NCBI GenBank assembly: GCA_007844125.1
Contig: CM017555.1
Location: 27,581,624 to 27,645,623 of the forward strand
From: Sinonovacula constricta
Lineage: Eukaryota > Mollusca > Bivalvia > Cardiida > Solecurtidae
DNA length: 64,000 nt
Reading direction: 5' to 3'
Shown here: piece after piece, positions 46,258 to 58,696 of the stretch
Layout of the letters: the number at the start of each line of letters is the position of its first letter
Position numbering within the stretch: position 1 is the stretch's first letter
Position numbers and translations under genes: made by a program
The notes under the pieces: model-generated
The model's input: only the letters and a program-made list of their open reading frames with translations
Database searches by the model: none
What the model was told of the DNA's origin: nothing

Positions 46258-47765
46258 CTGGTCAGGGGCGAAGCCAGACATGATAGAATTGATCAAGGGC
46301 GTAGCTAGACATGATATGATTGATCAGGGGCGTAGCTAGACATGATATGATTGGTCAGGGGCGTAGCTAGACATGATATTTTTTTGTCAGGGGCGTACCT
46401 AGGCATGATATGATTAGTCAGGGGCGTAGCTAGACATGATATGATTGGTCAGGGGCGTAGCGAGACATGATATGATTGATCAGGGGCGAAGCTAGACATG
46501 ATATGATTGGTCAGTGGCGTAGCTAGACATGATATGATTGACCAAGGGCGTAGCGAGACATGATATGATTGGTCAGGGGCGTAGCTAGACATGATATGAT
46601 TGATCAGGGGTGTAGCTAGACATTATATGATTGATAAAGGGCGTAGCTAGACATGACATGATTGGTCAATGGCGTAGCTAGACATGATATGATTGGTCAG
46701 TGGCGTAGCTAGACATGATATGATTGATCAAGGGCGTAGCGAGACATGATATGATTGGTCAGGGGCGTAGCTAGACATGATATGATTGGTCAGGGGTGTA
46801 GCTAGACATGATATGATTAATCAAGGGCGTAGCTAGACATGGCATGATTGGTCAATGGCGTAGCTAGACATGATATGATTGGTCAGGGGCGTAGCTAGAC
46901 CTGATATGATTGATCAAGGGCGTAGCTAGACATGATATGATTGGTCAGGGCGTAGCTAGACATGATATGAATGATCACGGAAGTAGCTAGACATGATATG
47001 ATTGATCAAGGGCGTAGGAAGACATGACATGATTGGTCAAGGGCGTAGCTAGACATGATATAATTGGTCAGGGCGTAGCTAGACATGATATGATTGATCA
47101 AGGGCGTAGCTAGACATGATATGATTGGTCAGGGCGTAGCTAGAATGATATGATTGATCAAGGGCGTAGCTAGTCATGATATGAATGATCACTGGAGTAG
47201 CTAGACATGATACGATTGATCAAGGGCGTAGCTAGACATGATATGACGGATCAGGGGCGTAGCTAGACATGATATGCTTGATCAAGGGTGTAGCTAGACA
47301 TGATATGATTGGTCAGGGGCGTAGCTAGACATGATATGATCGATCAAGGGCGCAGCTAGACATAATATGATTGGTCAGGGGCGTAGCTTGACATGATCTG
47401 ATTGGTCAAGGGCGTAGCTAGACATGATATGATTGATCAAGGGCGTAGCTAGACAAGATATGATTGGTCAGGGGCGTAGCGAGACATGATATGATTGGTC
47501 AGGGGCGCAGCTAGACATGATATGACTGGTCAGGGGCGAAGCCAGACATTATATGATTGATAAAGGGCGTAGCTAGACATGATATGATTGATCAAGGGCG
47601 TAGCTAGACATGATATGATTGGTCAGGGGCGTAACTAGACATGATAGGATTGATCAAGGGAGTAGCTAGACATGATATGATTGATCAAGGGCGCAGCTAG
47701 ATTTGATATGATTGATCAAGGGAGTAGCTAGATATTATATGATTAATCAAGGGAGTAGCTATACA
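46258..47765. repeat. 31-bp minisatellite, ~48 units
   Basis: Unit GGTCAGGGGCGTAGCTAGAC plus ATGATATGATT. The first position varies (GATCAAGGG against GGTCAGGGG), and units of 30 or 29 bp and point variants are scattered through it. Being 31 bp it breaks all long frames. It lies upstream of the cadherin gene. Confidence 0.95.
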
Positions 47766-48284
47766 TGGTATTTCATTTATAAGTATCCGATTGTCGTCAA
47801 TATTCTTTTATATCTACTGTAAATTGAAAACAATGCAGTAAAACATGGACTAGTATATTGTGATCTGTTGTTGGACGTTGACCTATTGGACCTGAGAGGC
47901 TATCAAGTGACTCTCCTCGTTGACAGTTTAACATTACAAAATATACTAGGACTAATAATGGCATGACAAATCACAATGCCATGTGCATAAGACTATTTGT
48001 ATTTTTTTTACATTTAAGTTAATCTATTTTAAAGAAAAACTCACACAGTCAAGATTTAGCTGCAGTCTGGAATCTGACATGCTATAAACAGTGATAGCTG
48101 ATCTATATCTTCTTATAAGCGGACACCGTCTCCGGTAACTGTAAGATTGTTGGATGAATAAAAAAGAAACAAAAAGCAAACAGAAACAAATAAGCAAATA
48201 AATCAAACTCGCAAACCTAAGGGCGGCAAGTAGAGTTAGAACAATTTGAAGGTATTTTTACCTAGTTGATGTACAACAGTATAG

Positions 48285-48420
48285 CTGGCAGCCGACAGTT
48301 TGCTTATATCTAATACACGTAACAACATCTTACTTCTGTTCTACTGTTCTGTGGAATTTGGCATTATTCTAGCACAAAATTATACTTTTGTGTAAATAAA
48401 GGCTGTTTATAACATTACCT
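48285..48420. mobile_element. TTAA-family MITE fragment, B arm
   Basis: CCGACAGTTTGCTTATATC, then AACAACATCTTACTTCTG, matches the B arm interior of the 44463 and 33235 copies. Confidence 0.5.
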
Positions 48421-48851
48421 CAGCGCCACTAAGAAAAATCAGACAAACGACGATGACAAGTTCAAAATCTCTGATAATAAATACGAGAATACAATGGCGA
48501 GACTATATGGGAGCACTCCACCGATCCAAATCAAACGGTTACAGTCAACTAACATTATTATGTACTGGCGCAATTGTTAGACAATTTACTTTTTACAGAA
48601 ATGTAGAGCACCAATTAAAAGTATTTCGCGATAACTTTTCAGGTAAAAATATTTTTGCGTGCATGTGAGATTTTTGAGTCAAACTGCCGTTTACCAACTA
48701 TAAACTATGAATGCGTGAAGATACTTTACCTATAAATACTTCAGCCAACAGGGAAACTAATCAATCTGGTATAAAGTAGCAGTCGAAATAGTTAATTATA
48801 AATATCATATATATCACTAACTTGCTAAATATATTACTTAGTCACATATAG

Positions 48852-49366
48852 TTAAAGGTGGTATCCGACTATCTGGACCAAAATTTATTTTATCAAATAA
48901 CTAAATAAATCATTGTTACACAATAAGGTCCTGCAAAATGATTTTCGTTGATGTCCTAAATCTGTGTTAACAGTCAAGCATAAATTACCAATTGTCATTG
49001 CAAGCAAGTATTTACTTTCCAAGCCACACTGCTGAGATAGCTATTTTCAAACTTAGAAAACCAAGTGACCACTTACTTTTAAGATCATATATAGTCATTC
49101 GGGTAATCCATTCTGACGTCGATATCTATTTTCAGCAGAGTCCGGTATTGAACTTTTTATACAGTTGGAAGAAATGCACGTTCAAAGTTGTTTTTTTTTT
49201 CGTGATTAGTTCTGTCTAACAATTTAGTAAGTGTTCAAACTCGTATTTATAAAGACTAAAGCATAGGTTTACACAAAAAATAAGCCCAAATTCCCTCAAA
49301 CAGTACATGTAGTTCTATTTTGTTATATATATATTTGCTATAGGCAAACTGTCAGAAACCACCTCT
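48852..49366. mobile_element. TTAA-family MITE, complete (A left, B right)
   Basis: TTAA AGGTGGTATCCGACTATCTG on the left. GGCAAACTGTCAGAAACCAC, CT on the right, with the right TTAA mutated. The centre is CTGACGTCGATATCTATTTT. Confidence 0.75.
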
Positions 49367-49432
49367 ATTTACGTTCACTATTTACATTATACATGTATTG
49401 GCGTTGTTGTTTTAACGATTGTGGACAGTGAT

Positions 49433-50358
49433 CATTTTACTAGGGATGTCAAAGGATACTAATTTGGTATCCGGATATCCGTCGAACCATCCGAACGGAT
49501 ATCCGGATATCCGGATATAAATCTTAGTTAATTCTGATGTTGCAGTCGGATGTGTACGGGGTTACTAATTGACATAATTAAATCGTCATTTCAACGGAAA
49601 TAATAAAATCAGCATTTTCATAGGCATAGGGACATCATCATTAATAATTAATGAAATACGAACAATAAAAAACATTTGGTAATTTTAATTCACAATAAAA
49701 TGAATAGATCAAACATATATCTGATAAAAAAAAAACATGCGAACATGCGAAGCACATTTTTTTGAAAACGTTATGAATTATTAAATACCCAAGTTTTACA
49801 GCAGCTTACAATCTTTACGAAAATTTAACAAAAATAAAGAAGCACATGATGAAACAAGCATATATGTAATGCTGGATTTGTCTACGGACCTCACAAAATG
49901 TCGCCAAACATCGGACTGAAGATTGGAAGGCATAACTAATGATTTGTTTAGGAAGTGGATGTGAATAAGTCAAGATCACCGTGATCGAATGAAAACATAA
50001 TAAATTCATCAATTCATTCATACAATCCAAACGGACTTAATTAAACATGAGTAACTGATCATGGCCGACAAACCTGTTAATTGTCAACATAATTGTAGCT
50101 CTATCTCTTCTTAATTAAGCCGAACAAACGAAATTAAAGATAATAATCCTTAATCAAAATGGATAAGTAATAGCTTCAAACAATGGCTGTTAATTGGCAA
50201 ATTGACAGCAGAAAGATAACTCAGCAAAATGGTCAAAACATTTAATTAAATGTTTGAAATTTTACATTTTTAAGCGAATATCCGGATACCAAAGTCAATT
50301 CGGCCATCCGATGATTCAAACGGATATCCGGATATCCGTTGATATCCCTACATTTTAC
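49433..50358. mobile_element. Non-autonomous hAT-like element with 8-bp target duplication
   Basis: The element spans 49441-50350. It starts TAGGGATGTCAAAGGATA and ends (inverted) TAGGGATATCAACGGATA. A perfect 8-bp duplication CATTTTAC lies at 49433-49440 and 50351-50358. Subterminal CGGATATCCGGATATCCG repeats lie at both ends. There is no transposase ORF. The TAGGG ends and 8-bp duplication are typical of hAT. Confidence 0.85.
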
Positions 50359-50859
50359 CTTTTTTTTCTTATGAGTCTGCAGGAGGCACATTTTGTGAAA
50401 TAATGGGTCTAGACAAAGCACTAATTGGTCTCTATATATAAGGTATACCGTTTATTAGTTAATATTGCCTCATCTACCAAATTCCATCTTCACCTTCACA
50501 AGAGTGCAAACATTAATACGTGAATACGTTTTAGCCAGTGTTGTTGAAACGTACATAATTTCTTAGTGTGCGACAGTGAATCATAAGTATCATTATTTTA
50601 ACATCGCGGTCCTTGTCACTAACTTTGCTTAATAGTGCTGTCAGCGTTTGCTGAATTTCATTTAACTGCCGGCAACTTTTCTTTTTTGGAGACATTACGA
50701 ACATATCTTAATGGCAGTTTGTTTACGAACAGACGACAACAGTCACAACCGCGTCTCTGACGCTCATTTTTGTGGGATGGGATAAGCCGGCATTTTTGCC
50801 GATACTGTGCAGCGACATTTCTATCATTATAGCACTGGGGCACATATGAGGTGCCCTGG

Positions 50860-51015
50860 AACTGAACCTGGCCGGTCCATTATACTGACACCGACGAGTC
50901 AGGCGTAATGCTGTCCCTTAGCTCCGAGCGTTAGGAGGGAAGCCACTACTACCAACTTTAAAGTCTTTGGTTTTAACCGGCCGGGGTTTGAACCCACGAA
51001 CTCCCGATCCGCAAG
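50860..51015 (-). mobile_element. SINE-like dispersed repeat
   Basis: The minus strand has GTGGGTTCAAACCCCGGCCG (box B-like) followed by a body. Inverted CCGGCCGG/GGCCGGTCC motifs lie near both edges. Confidence 0.3.
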
Positions 51016-52205
51016 CCGAAGGAGGAATGTAATTTAGACTCCCCACGATCAGTTTGAAATCCGCATTACAATCTTGCATACGATAATATAATAAATCCAT
51101 TTTGGTATAAAATTACGCATGCTCCTGGTAAAATCTGTATGCGCACCAGACGCATTATCCACTGATTGGTTTAAATTTGACGGCTTAACTTATGGAAACA
51201 AGTATATTAAACGGGTTATATTAAACACAACGCAGAGGTGAAATGATCACTGTATGGATGATTAAAAACCCTTTAAAGTCTGCAAAAAGGTAAAATAAAA
51301 TAAAATAAAAAGGACATAACAGTTTAAGTTTTTTATTTAAATACATTATGTAATGGCCACAAGTATGCAAAAAATGTCAGATAACAACAAATAACACATA
51401 TGACAAAACATGTCTTACAATTGAAGGGTTTGAAGTCCAAAATTGCTAAAACATAAAGCGTCAGTAACATTTTTTTTCGATTTTGACTTTCTTTTATACA
51501 GTGTCATAAGTAAATTCAAACGGTCATTCCGTCGAAATTTCAAGTGAAATAAATTTCACTTTTATATTTCAGCATCAAAATAAGACTTTTGTATTTAAAG
51601 ACAAGATGCAATAAAGTCAGTTAGGTTTCCTTTATCAAAACATACAGATATCGACATACGTGTTTTCAATGTTTTTTTCGTATACCGAAAACCATACACA
51701 TAATATTTATATAAAACAATAGCTGTGTGTAAGTGGTTTTTGCCATTTTCGTCTCTGCAATATTGATATATTTTATTAACACAGATAAAAGTCGCGAAAA
51801 CCAAACATACCACTTACCGACTTTTAACCATGTATTTTCCACTCATGTATTTATTGTGCGTTTTGAAGCAAGCGCCATGACAAAATTATGCAATCCTTAA
51901 AACCAGACCGTTTAACTACTCTTGTGTTGGCAATTTCCGTCTGGGCGCTATTTCGTCTTGTCAAAATTTCCTCTTGGAGCTAACGCCAAGTCGAAAAGTC
52001 GACATGACATTAACTACCCCCATATTTTAGCGGCTAACCAGGAATGTTAAATGCACGACAATGTATGAGCATCAAGCGTTTTAATACAAAACAAAGTATG
52101 GACAATAAAAGAATATGCTGGTCATTTTCGTATTTCGGAACGAACAAGAAAGCATTGTAGGAGCACATTTGTCTCACATGAGACAAATTGGACCTGAAAT
52201 GTCCA

Positions 52206-52209
52206 GCAA

Positions 52210-52243
<34 letters not shown>
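52206..52243. repeat. (CAA)n microsatellite
   Basis: About 12 CAA/AAC units near the left end of the 2.8-kb element. Confidence 0.9.
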
Positions 52244-52244
<1 letters not shown>

Positions 52245-52913
52245 CATTTGTGCGACAAATGTGCTTCGATCAACTTCTTTCAAGGGAAAAGAAAGCATAT
52301 TTGTCTCATGTCATTTTAAATAAAATACAAGCACATTTGCCATCTTTTTCCACGGAAGAAAAAAATTTAATCGAAGTTCACCGTTTTACCTCATGTAAAG
52401 TGTCAAGTTTAATCACCTATACGTTTGCTAAAGTTTGTTTGTTGTCGATTTGAAAAAAATCTTAAACCTGAAAACAGGAGTGGAACTATTATTTCCAATA
52501 TCTCTTATATTCTTATATTATCAATATCTCCAGTGCGTGTACACTGAAACATAAGGAATCCGATTAGATATGGAATATCGTATATCGTGCCTCTCATCTT
52601 TGAGGGCGAGATCCGATGTTTCAACGAGACCGTACGATGATGATATTTTACTTGTATCTCGCACTCTCGCAGTATTCTATGTGCTATGTGCCCCGCTTCG
52701 TTTTTCGCCGGAATCTCGCGCCTCGCTTCGTTACGAGGCCCGATATTGCACAATTATGGCATAACCCGAATTCTCATGCACGTTGTTAGTGCTTTTTCAA
52801 TGGCGGATCTGAGAGCAGTAATTCTGGGAAATGGCGATATTGTTTTTTATATTTCTGATGGAAACAAAATAAATGCAGCAAGGTCTACTCATTTTCGTCC
52901 TTAGATCATTAAT

Positions 52914-52950
52914 TGGCCTCCGTGGCCGAGTGATTTAAGTCGCTGATTCA

Positions 52951-52991
<41 letters not shown>

Positions 52992-53090
52992 GCAACAATA
53001 ACAAAAACAACAAAGACACTTGCCTAAACCGCTGTAGCTTCAACCATCACTCGGGACATCGAACTCTTTCGTGCGAGGAAGTCCATTCAG
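52914..53090 (+). mobile_element. tRNA-Ser/Leu-derived SINE interrupted by (AAC)n
   Basis: GTGGCCGAGTGATTTAAGTC is a box A of Ser/Leu tRNA type. (AAC)n at about 52952-52992 interrupts it, and a box B-like GGGACATCGAACTCTTTC follows near 53053. Confidence 0.5.
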
Positions 53091-53103
53091 GGACCAAATG
53101 CGG

Positions 53104-53260
53104 AGTACCTATCGTGTACGGACGTAATAGCTTTCGAGTGGCCACGTAATAACTATCGTGCGCAAAAAATACCTATCGCGTGACTTCGCAATATCTATCG
53201 CGTGCACAATTAATACCTATCGCGTGCGCACGTCATACCTTTCGTGTGGCTACGTGTGTC
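53104..53260. repeat. Imperfect ~26-bp tandem repeat, TACCTATCGCGTGCG
   Basis: Six diverged units built on TACCTATCGYGTGCGCACGT. They are CpG-rich in an otherwise AT-rich area. Confidence 0.6.
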
Positions 53261-55337
53261 GACTGACGTATATACATGTACTCGATAGGTAATCTGCATT
53301 TGTCTCGCTATCTTGGTTTTGAAACGCTTTTCCGCCAATATTTAGTTATAAGTAAACAACAATATCATAATACTTGACAATGTTTCATTTTCAGTTGAAT
53401 AATTGCCGACGTGTGTTTAAAGTTGCGGAAATAAGTCCAGATTTTTTTTTTTCGGATTTATAATTGATTTTTACTGATATAATGAAAGGGGCCATCCAAA
53501 CTTGCACCAACGATCAATGACAATTAAAGAAGCATGATTTCCTCGTTGGAAGTATGTTTGACGAAAGATGGAAATATAATGCAGTACGTAAGAACGCAGA
53601 CTGCGAATACGTATTTACTTCATACAAAAGTTGTTTTGATGGGTACATGGTTTACAGCTCCTGGTATCTGACCACCTACATATTATTGTTTTTCTTTTGT
53701 TTTAAGCATACTTTTTTGTTCATGAGCTCAAAAACAAACAAGCAAACGTGATTATTTTTTGCTTTTGGAGATCAACGTGCATTTAGTTATCGTCGCTACC
53801 CATATGATCGATTCCTTTAGATAATAGTTTCTCATGGTATTTTTTTACAGAAAAGTGAAAGCTTCAGAGCATTTCTAGAATCTACCCTGGTTCTTCTTGG
53901 TGTCCGATTATACAGCACCGCTGCAAGTCTGGATTTAAAACCTCAGTTATTTAGCACTAGATTTTAGATCTTATTCCTGTCCCGCCTTCTACGGATGTCT
54001 GAGATACATGTATCCGGGTGCAATAGACTATATCTTAGGACTGAATCAGTTGTATGATGGGACACACTATGAAGTATTTCTGAATATCCAGACCTAGGTC
54101 AGGATTCGAAGCAAGGCTTATGGATTACTAAGCCAAGTGCGTTATCACTAGGTCAGCAATAAAAGCAGCGCCCTCGTATGAGTCTTTTTATTGGTCCGTT
54201 TACTGAATAGCTTTACTCAATTAAGCGTTTTGCCTATACGTCTCAATGAGCTTCTCTATAATGCCAGTTTGTAGCCAATGAACGTCTATCATTGCATTTG
54301 AATGAATATTAAAAACGTAAAACTCGTTGGTCTGACTAAATTGGTGTATTGACACAACAAGAAAGTTCTGGGCTGAATAAAACTAAATACTACCACTTAG
54401 CTTTTTGAGACGTTTGTTAACACTCAAATGTATTTGTTTTGATTCAATACAAATGGCTAGAGATAATTATGTGACGTAACTTGGGCATGCGCCCGTTTGA
54501 GAACCTGACATAAAATATAAAAAAAAGTTTTAACAAGGAGTATGATACAATATTTTAATGCTTTGTAAAAGTAGTTTCATTCGCCATCGTGCACTATGTC
54601 CTATGTTGATTCTGCAAATCAATACATTTTGATACTGATATCCAGATGAATCGTAAATACCCATACAAGTAAACATAATAGGTAATTGGTGACTGTCTGG
54701 TAATCGGTGTATCGAAATTCAGACCCCGTGGTAAGATATTAAAATACCCCATAACATATTATCTTCACCATTTTTGTCAGTATTCGTTCAAAATCCTTCA
54801 ACATAGATAAAACAACTGGGATATTGTAGTAGTATGATATGATATAATGTGAGACAAATGTGCTTCGTGTGTCCTTCCTATTGTGTGTCGAACACATCAG
54901 TCTCATTTCCAGTTTGTCCCAAATATGAATGTTTAAGAGCACATCGGTCACACCTAGTGAGACAAATGTGCTCCGAGACAAATGTGCTCCTACAAAGCAT
55001 ACTCTGGGTAGTCGCCTCTCATTAGAAGAGCCTTAGAGCGACTTGATCAAATTTGGACAAAGACGCATTTTTTAATTTTTTGTTAAACAATCAAACCTTT
55101 ATTTAACCATAATGAAATAGTTTAAGTTGGTTTATTGATATAACTACTGATTGATAGGGTTATTTGAACACGTCGCCCTTCAAACGAGTGTCTTGTCCTA
55201 AGTATGTAGGACTCAAAAGCGTTATGACGCTTTTCAACTTTTTTCTTTTACCACTTAGGCTAATTTTTGTTTCCTTGAAATTAATGCTACACTGAGCATG
55301 AAAATTCACACAGAAGTACCACAGCCTTACATAATAT

Positions 55338-55343
55338 TTTATT
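55338..55343 (-). terminator. Poly(A) signal of the GPCR gene
   Basis: AATAAA on the minus strand, 105 bases past the stop codon. Confidence 0.5.
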
Positions 55344-55447
55344 TGTAATCATACCACGGACCACAAACCAAAGCAATAGATATACACTTTTTAAACGCCA
55401 TGCTTACATCTTGGCAAATATCCAAGAATCGAGCTTCAAATAAGTCA

Positions 55448-56614
55448 TCACATTGAGTGATTTCGATCATTTCTCTCCGAGAGACTACATTTTCTGAATG
55501 CTCTGAACACAAACTGTCTAAAAGGCGGATTGACTGCTGCATAGATGAATGGGTTTAGCACGCTATTCAGGTATGGAAATCTGTAGATAAACATCTGGAG
55601 CTCTGAAAACATCATTCGATGACCTTTCCATGAGTCACTCAGTCGGAGACCGAAGTATGGCGCGAAACAGAGCAAGAACGCCAAAGACACCACCAACATC
55701 ATGAAGGACATTTTCTTCTCGGCGGCAAATCGTTTCTTCTGTTTCATTGTGCGATCCCTTGACGATGCCTTCAAGGTGCCGCCTTTTTCATCTGCATTGG
55801 ATGTCGAAGAGTGAGTCTCTGTGACTTCATCTTTCTGGATACGGTTCAGAACCGGCGTCTCGCTCAATGTCCGGGCGACGATTGTTTTTGATTCGTGTAT
55901 ATGAAAGGAGCTGTGCCTACGTTTCATTCTGAGCAGCACAATGACAATGTGGGTGTATGTAACCACTAACGTCACCAGTATTGTCGTAAGCAGTATTATG
56001 TCAACTATGTTGAATACCTTAAACGCCAGTTGTTCTCTCTCTGTTATAGCGTAGGCGCAAACCGGAACTGTGACATTCTGGGACATTCCCGGATAGTTGA
56101 TTGGAAATTCTTCAATCCCGTAGAACGAAAGCTCCCGGGCCGATTCGAGGAACGTAAATACCAACAATCCGAGAACCAATCTATTCGCGAAAACCTGTGA
56201 CATTTGGAAACCATGTGGAAAACACACTTTTCGGTGGCGATCTATCGCGATAACCCAAAGTGTTCCAGTAGAGGCCGATATTACCCAATGGGCTAGAAAA
56301 CTGACGATTTTGCACGAGACGATTTCTCGGAGGCTGACTTGGAAGTACATCGACAATATGAAAATCGGAAATGCGACAACGCATACACCACAATCTACTA
56401 GAGCCAGGTAGGCAATCAATTTTACCGCAGGGCGCTTAGAAGTCTTCGTCCAGAAGTAGATATATGTCAACAAGTTGCCACCAATTCCCAGCGCTAGTAG
56501 GACGAAGTAGGTGAACAGCACGGGTAAATGTTTATGTCTAAGTCTGTTTTGAAGATCATCAAGTAATACCAGATTTTCTCGAGAGTCCATTTCTCCGTTG
56601 CTAATATTAACCAT
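55448..56614 (-). CDS. Class A (rhodopsin-family) G protein-coupled receptor, peptide-receptor-like
   Basis: Intact single-exon gene, 388 aa. TM1 ~30-54 (GGN47L), TM2 ~64-88 (LALVD74), TM3 ~101-124 with C101, then DRH (125-127) in place of DRY, TM4 ~143-165, extracellular loop 2 with C187 to pair with C101, TM5 ~199-228, a long basic intracellular loop 3 (~230-300) rich in Ser/Thr, TM6 ~302-325 (FLLCFAPYFGL), TM7 ~341-362 with NPFIY (354-358), and a short tail after helix 8. Sequons at N3 and N180. The layout resembles invertebrate neuropeptide receptors (FMRFamide-receptor-like), but the ligand cannot be told from sequence. A second Met at codon 9 is possible as start. No neighbour shares its strand within 10 kb. 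Confidence 0.92.
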   Translation of the reverse strand: MVNISNGEMDSRENLVLLDDLQNRLRHKHLPVLFTYFVLLALGIGGNLLTYIYFWTKTSKRPAVKLIAYLALVDCGVCVVAFPIFILSMYFQVSLREIVSCKIVSFLAHWVISASTGTLWVIAIDRHRKVCFPHGFQMSQVFANRLVLGLLVFTFLESARELSFYGIEEFPINYPGMSQNVTVPVCAYAITEREQLAFKVFNIVDIILLTTILVTLVVTYTHIVIVLLRMKRRHSSFHIHESKTIVARTLSETPVLNRIQKDEVTETHSSTSNADEKGGTLKASSRDRTMKQKKRFAAEKKMSFMMLVVSLAFLLCFAPYFGLRLSDSWKGHRMMFSELQMFIYRFPYLNSVLNPFIYAAVNPPFRQFVFRAFRKCSLSERNDRNHSM

Positions 56615-56619
56615 TTTGA

Positions 56620-58690
56620 TGAGCTTGCAGGGATCAGTACTCAGTTAACAGAAGGTCAAGTTTACCACTTCGTAAATGTAACCTCTAAAACTACTTTGTT
56701 GGCTCTACTCTATTTAGCACATATGTTAACGTAAATGACATGGGATATCGACCTGTACTATTTTATTTGTATACGATCAATGACGCCACTTTCTTAATCG
56801 TATAAAATGTGTACTCTTGTTCAAATAAATCAAAGGTTTCCTCTTTTTCGACGTAACTAAAAGAAGAGTAATTGGTCCACATAAGTTCCATTAAGCATTT
56901 ATTGACGTAATTTCAACAACGGTAACTACTGGCTTCTTATCAAGCAACAGCGGGAGTCTGCCTGATTGAATTTTCACTTTGAAAAGTAAACGTTATGAAC
57001 GATAAGCCCAATACGGTGTCGTTTCTTCGTCAAATGATTTATCGTTAAGATGTTAAAATGTGTCATCAAGTCGCAAGCATTTCAACACAAACAGCACATA
57101 GGTTTATGACTTCATTTGAAAATTTTGTAAAGAGTGTCCCCGCGCCTTTCTGAAAATAAAAAGACATTAAGTTTATTTTCAAAAGTAATTAAAATTAGAG
57201 GCATGTTGTTTACAATAAAGCAGTATCGCAAGTTTATTTGTATAACCGACCTGTGTACTTTCGGTCGAATCATTATGGGTAAACGGCAAAAACATAAAGT
57301 GGGTAAAGTAAATTTAGAAAAACTTTGCATTGACGGCTAAAGTATCATTTTATTTGCCAAATCACTCTGTAACAGATATGTTGAACTTAGTGTTAAGTGG
57401 TAAGATTATATTATATTTATACAAACGCAGGAACTATTTAAAATGTGGAAGCACAAATCCCACAAATCTTCTAGTTCTGAACCTAAAGTTGGATAAAACA
57501 TGGCGACATCGCTTTCCACGCAAAGTATGCTTCACATACAATAAAATGTACACTTTTGTTTTCGTTTACCCACCCCACCCACACAAGTCTATTGAACGAG
57601 CTTTGAAATATATAATTTTCATGAAGTACTAAAATTAACATTCTTAAATAAAGAGCACAAGGGCTCAGGTATTTACCATATTAATGAAACAACAACAACA
57701 TGAAGTAATAAGCAGTTCTTCAAATAAATGTGACAAGAATGATATTATTATAAGCTACGCAAGTATTTTTGCAAGGCGTTTACTCTAAATTGCAATAAGA
57801 TAGGTACTTTCTTTAAAATCGGAATAGCCTTATAGGATGCACTTCGAGTAGAAAAGTTCATTATGCAATTTTATGTTCCCAAATTGTTTGTATGTTTAAA
57901 TGATTTCAGTTTCCAGTTAGTTTGCTTATTTAACTATATACATTGTATAGTGAAACTTCTGCCTCTCGAATAACCATGGGATCAAATACGAGTTTGAGGG
58001 AGAGAGATACATACATGTCGGACCCTATAAATAATGTAACGTATTTTCCTGAGGGAGATTTTTGCAACGGCTGACATTATTTTGTGGACTTTTTAAACAT
58101 TTAAGTTAAGCAAGTTAATTGCTTTAAAAAGGTTAAATAAAAAGTTGAATAAGAAGGAGAATACATATAATAAAATCAATAAAATTCGCCTTATATCGCA
58201 AGCTTAAGCGTACACAACAGAAACCTTAGAATAAACATGTACATGCAGGAATAATAAATTCATTTCAATTTTAGTGAGACATTGAAGTCGCTAGAATGTA
58301 ACAAATGGCGCTCGATTGTTGAATCACTAAAATGCTCAAATACATAATTTAAATCAGCAATCAGAAGATTAAAAACCAACTCACCAAAAATGATTTCCAA
58401 AGCTGCACACTGTTTCACAGCAAACGGGTGTGGACCAAACCAGAGGATGTCAGATTGGGAGATACAAATCTTCCGGAAATAGTACTTACGATTTCGTGAT
58501 AGTGTATGTATACTCTTAAGTCGGGAATGCTTTGCATGGTGTTGATGTATCCGGTATGTTTATAGTCTTGTTTACGTGGGATAAAGAGGTGATATGAAGT
58601 AAATACTATCCCAAAGTCATAGTTTGATATGATATTTTTTTATCAAAATCTTACATATGATACATATTTGTGAAATTTGAAAAGTACCGC
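56620..58690. other. Upstream flank of the GPCR, no gene seen
   Basis: AT-rich. Two plus-strand frames (57134-57340 and 57330-57632) have no domain, signal or splice support. No clear TATA box for the GPCR was found. Confidence 0.5.
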
Positions 58691-58696
58691 AACGTT

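Larger units (their letters stand above)
52150..55000. mobile_element. 2.8-kb inverted-repeat element with AGCACATTTGTCTCAC motifs
   Basis: The element spans 52156-54994. The left end TGTAGGAGCACATTTGTCTC is exactly inverted at the right end. The 6-bp AAGCAT occurs at 52150-52155 and 54995-55000 as a target duplication. The motif ACATTTGTCTC or ACAAATGTGCT recurs several times near each end (about 52180-52330 and 54850-54985), like subterminal transposase sites. No transposase ORF is present. Superfamily not assigned. Confidence 0.65.

Noticed and set aside
46258..47765. CRISPR-like regular spacing
   Set aside because: Units are contiguous 31-mers without unique spacers, in an animal genome, so this is a minisatellite.
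57134..57632. Two plus-strand ORFs upstream of the GPCR
   Set aside because: No domain, signal or splice evidence; composition is typical of the AT-rich background.
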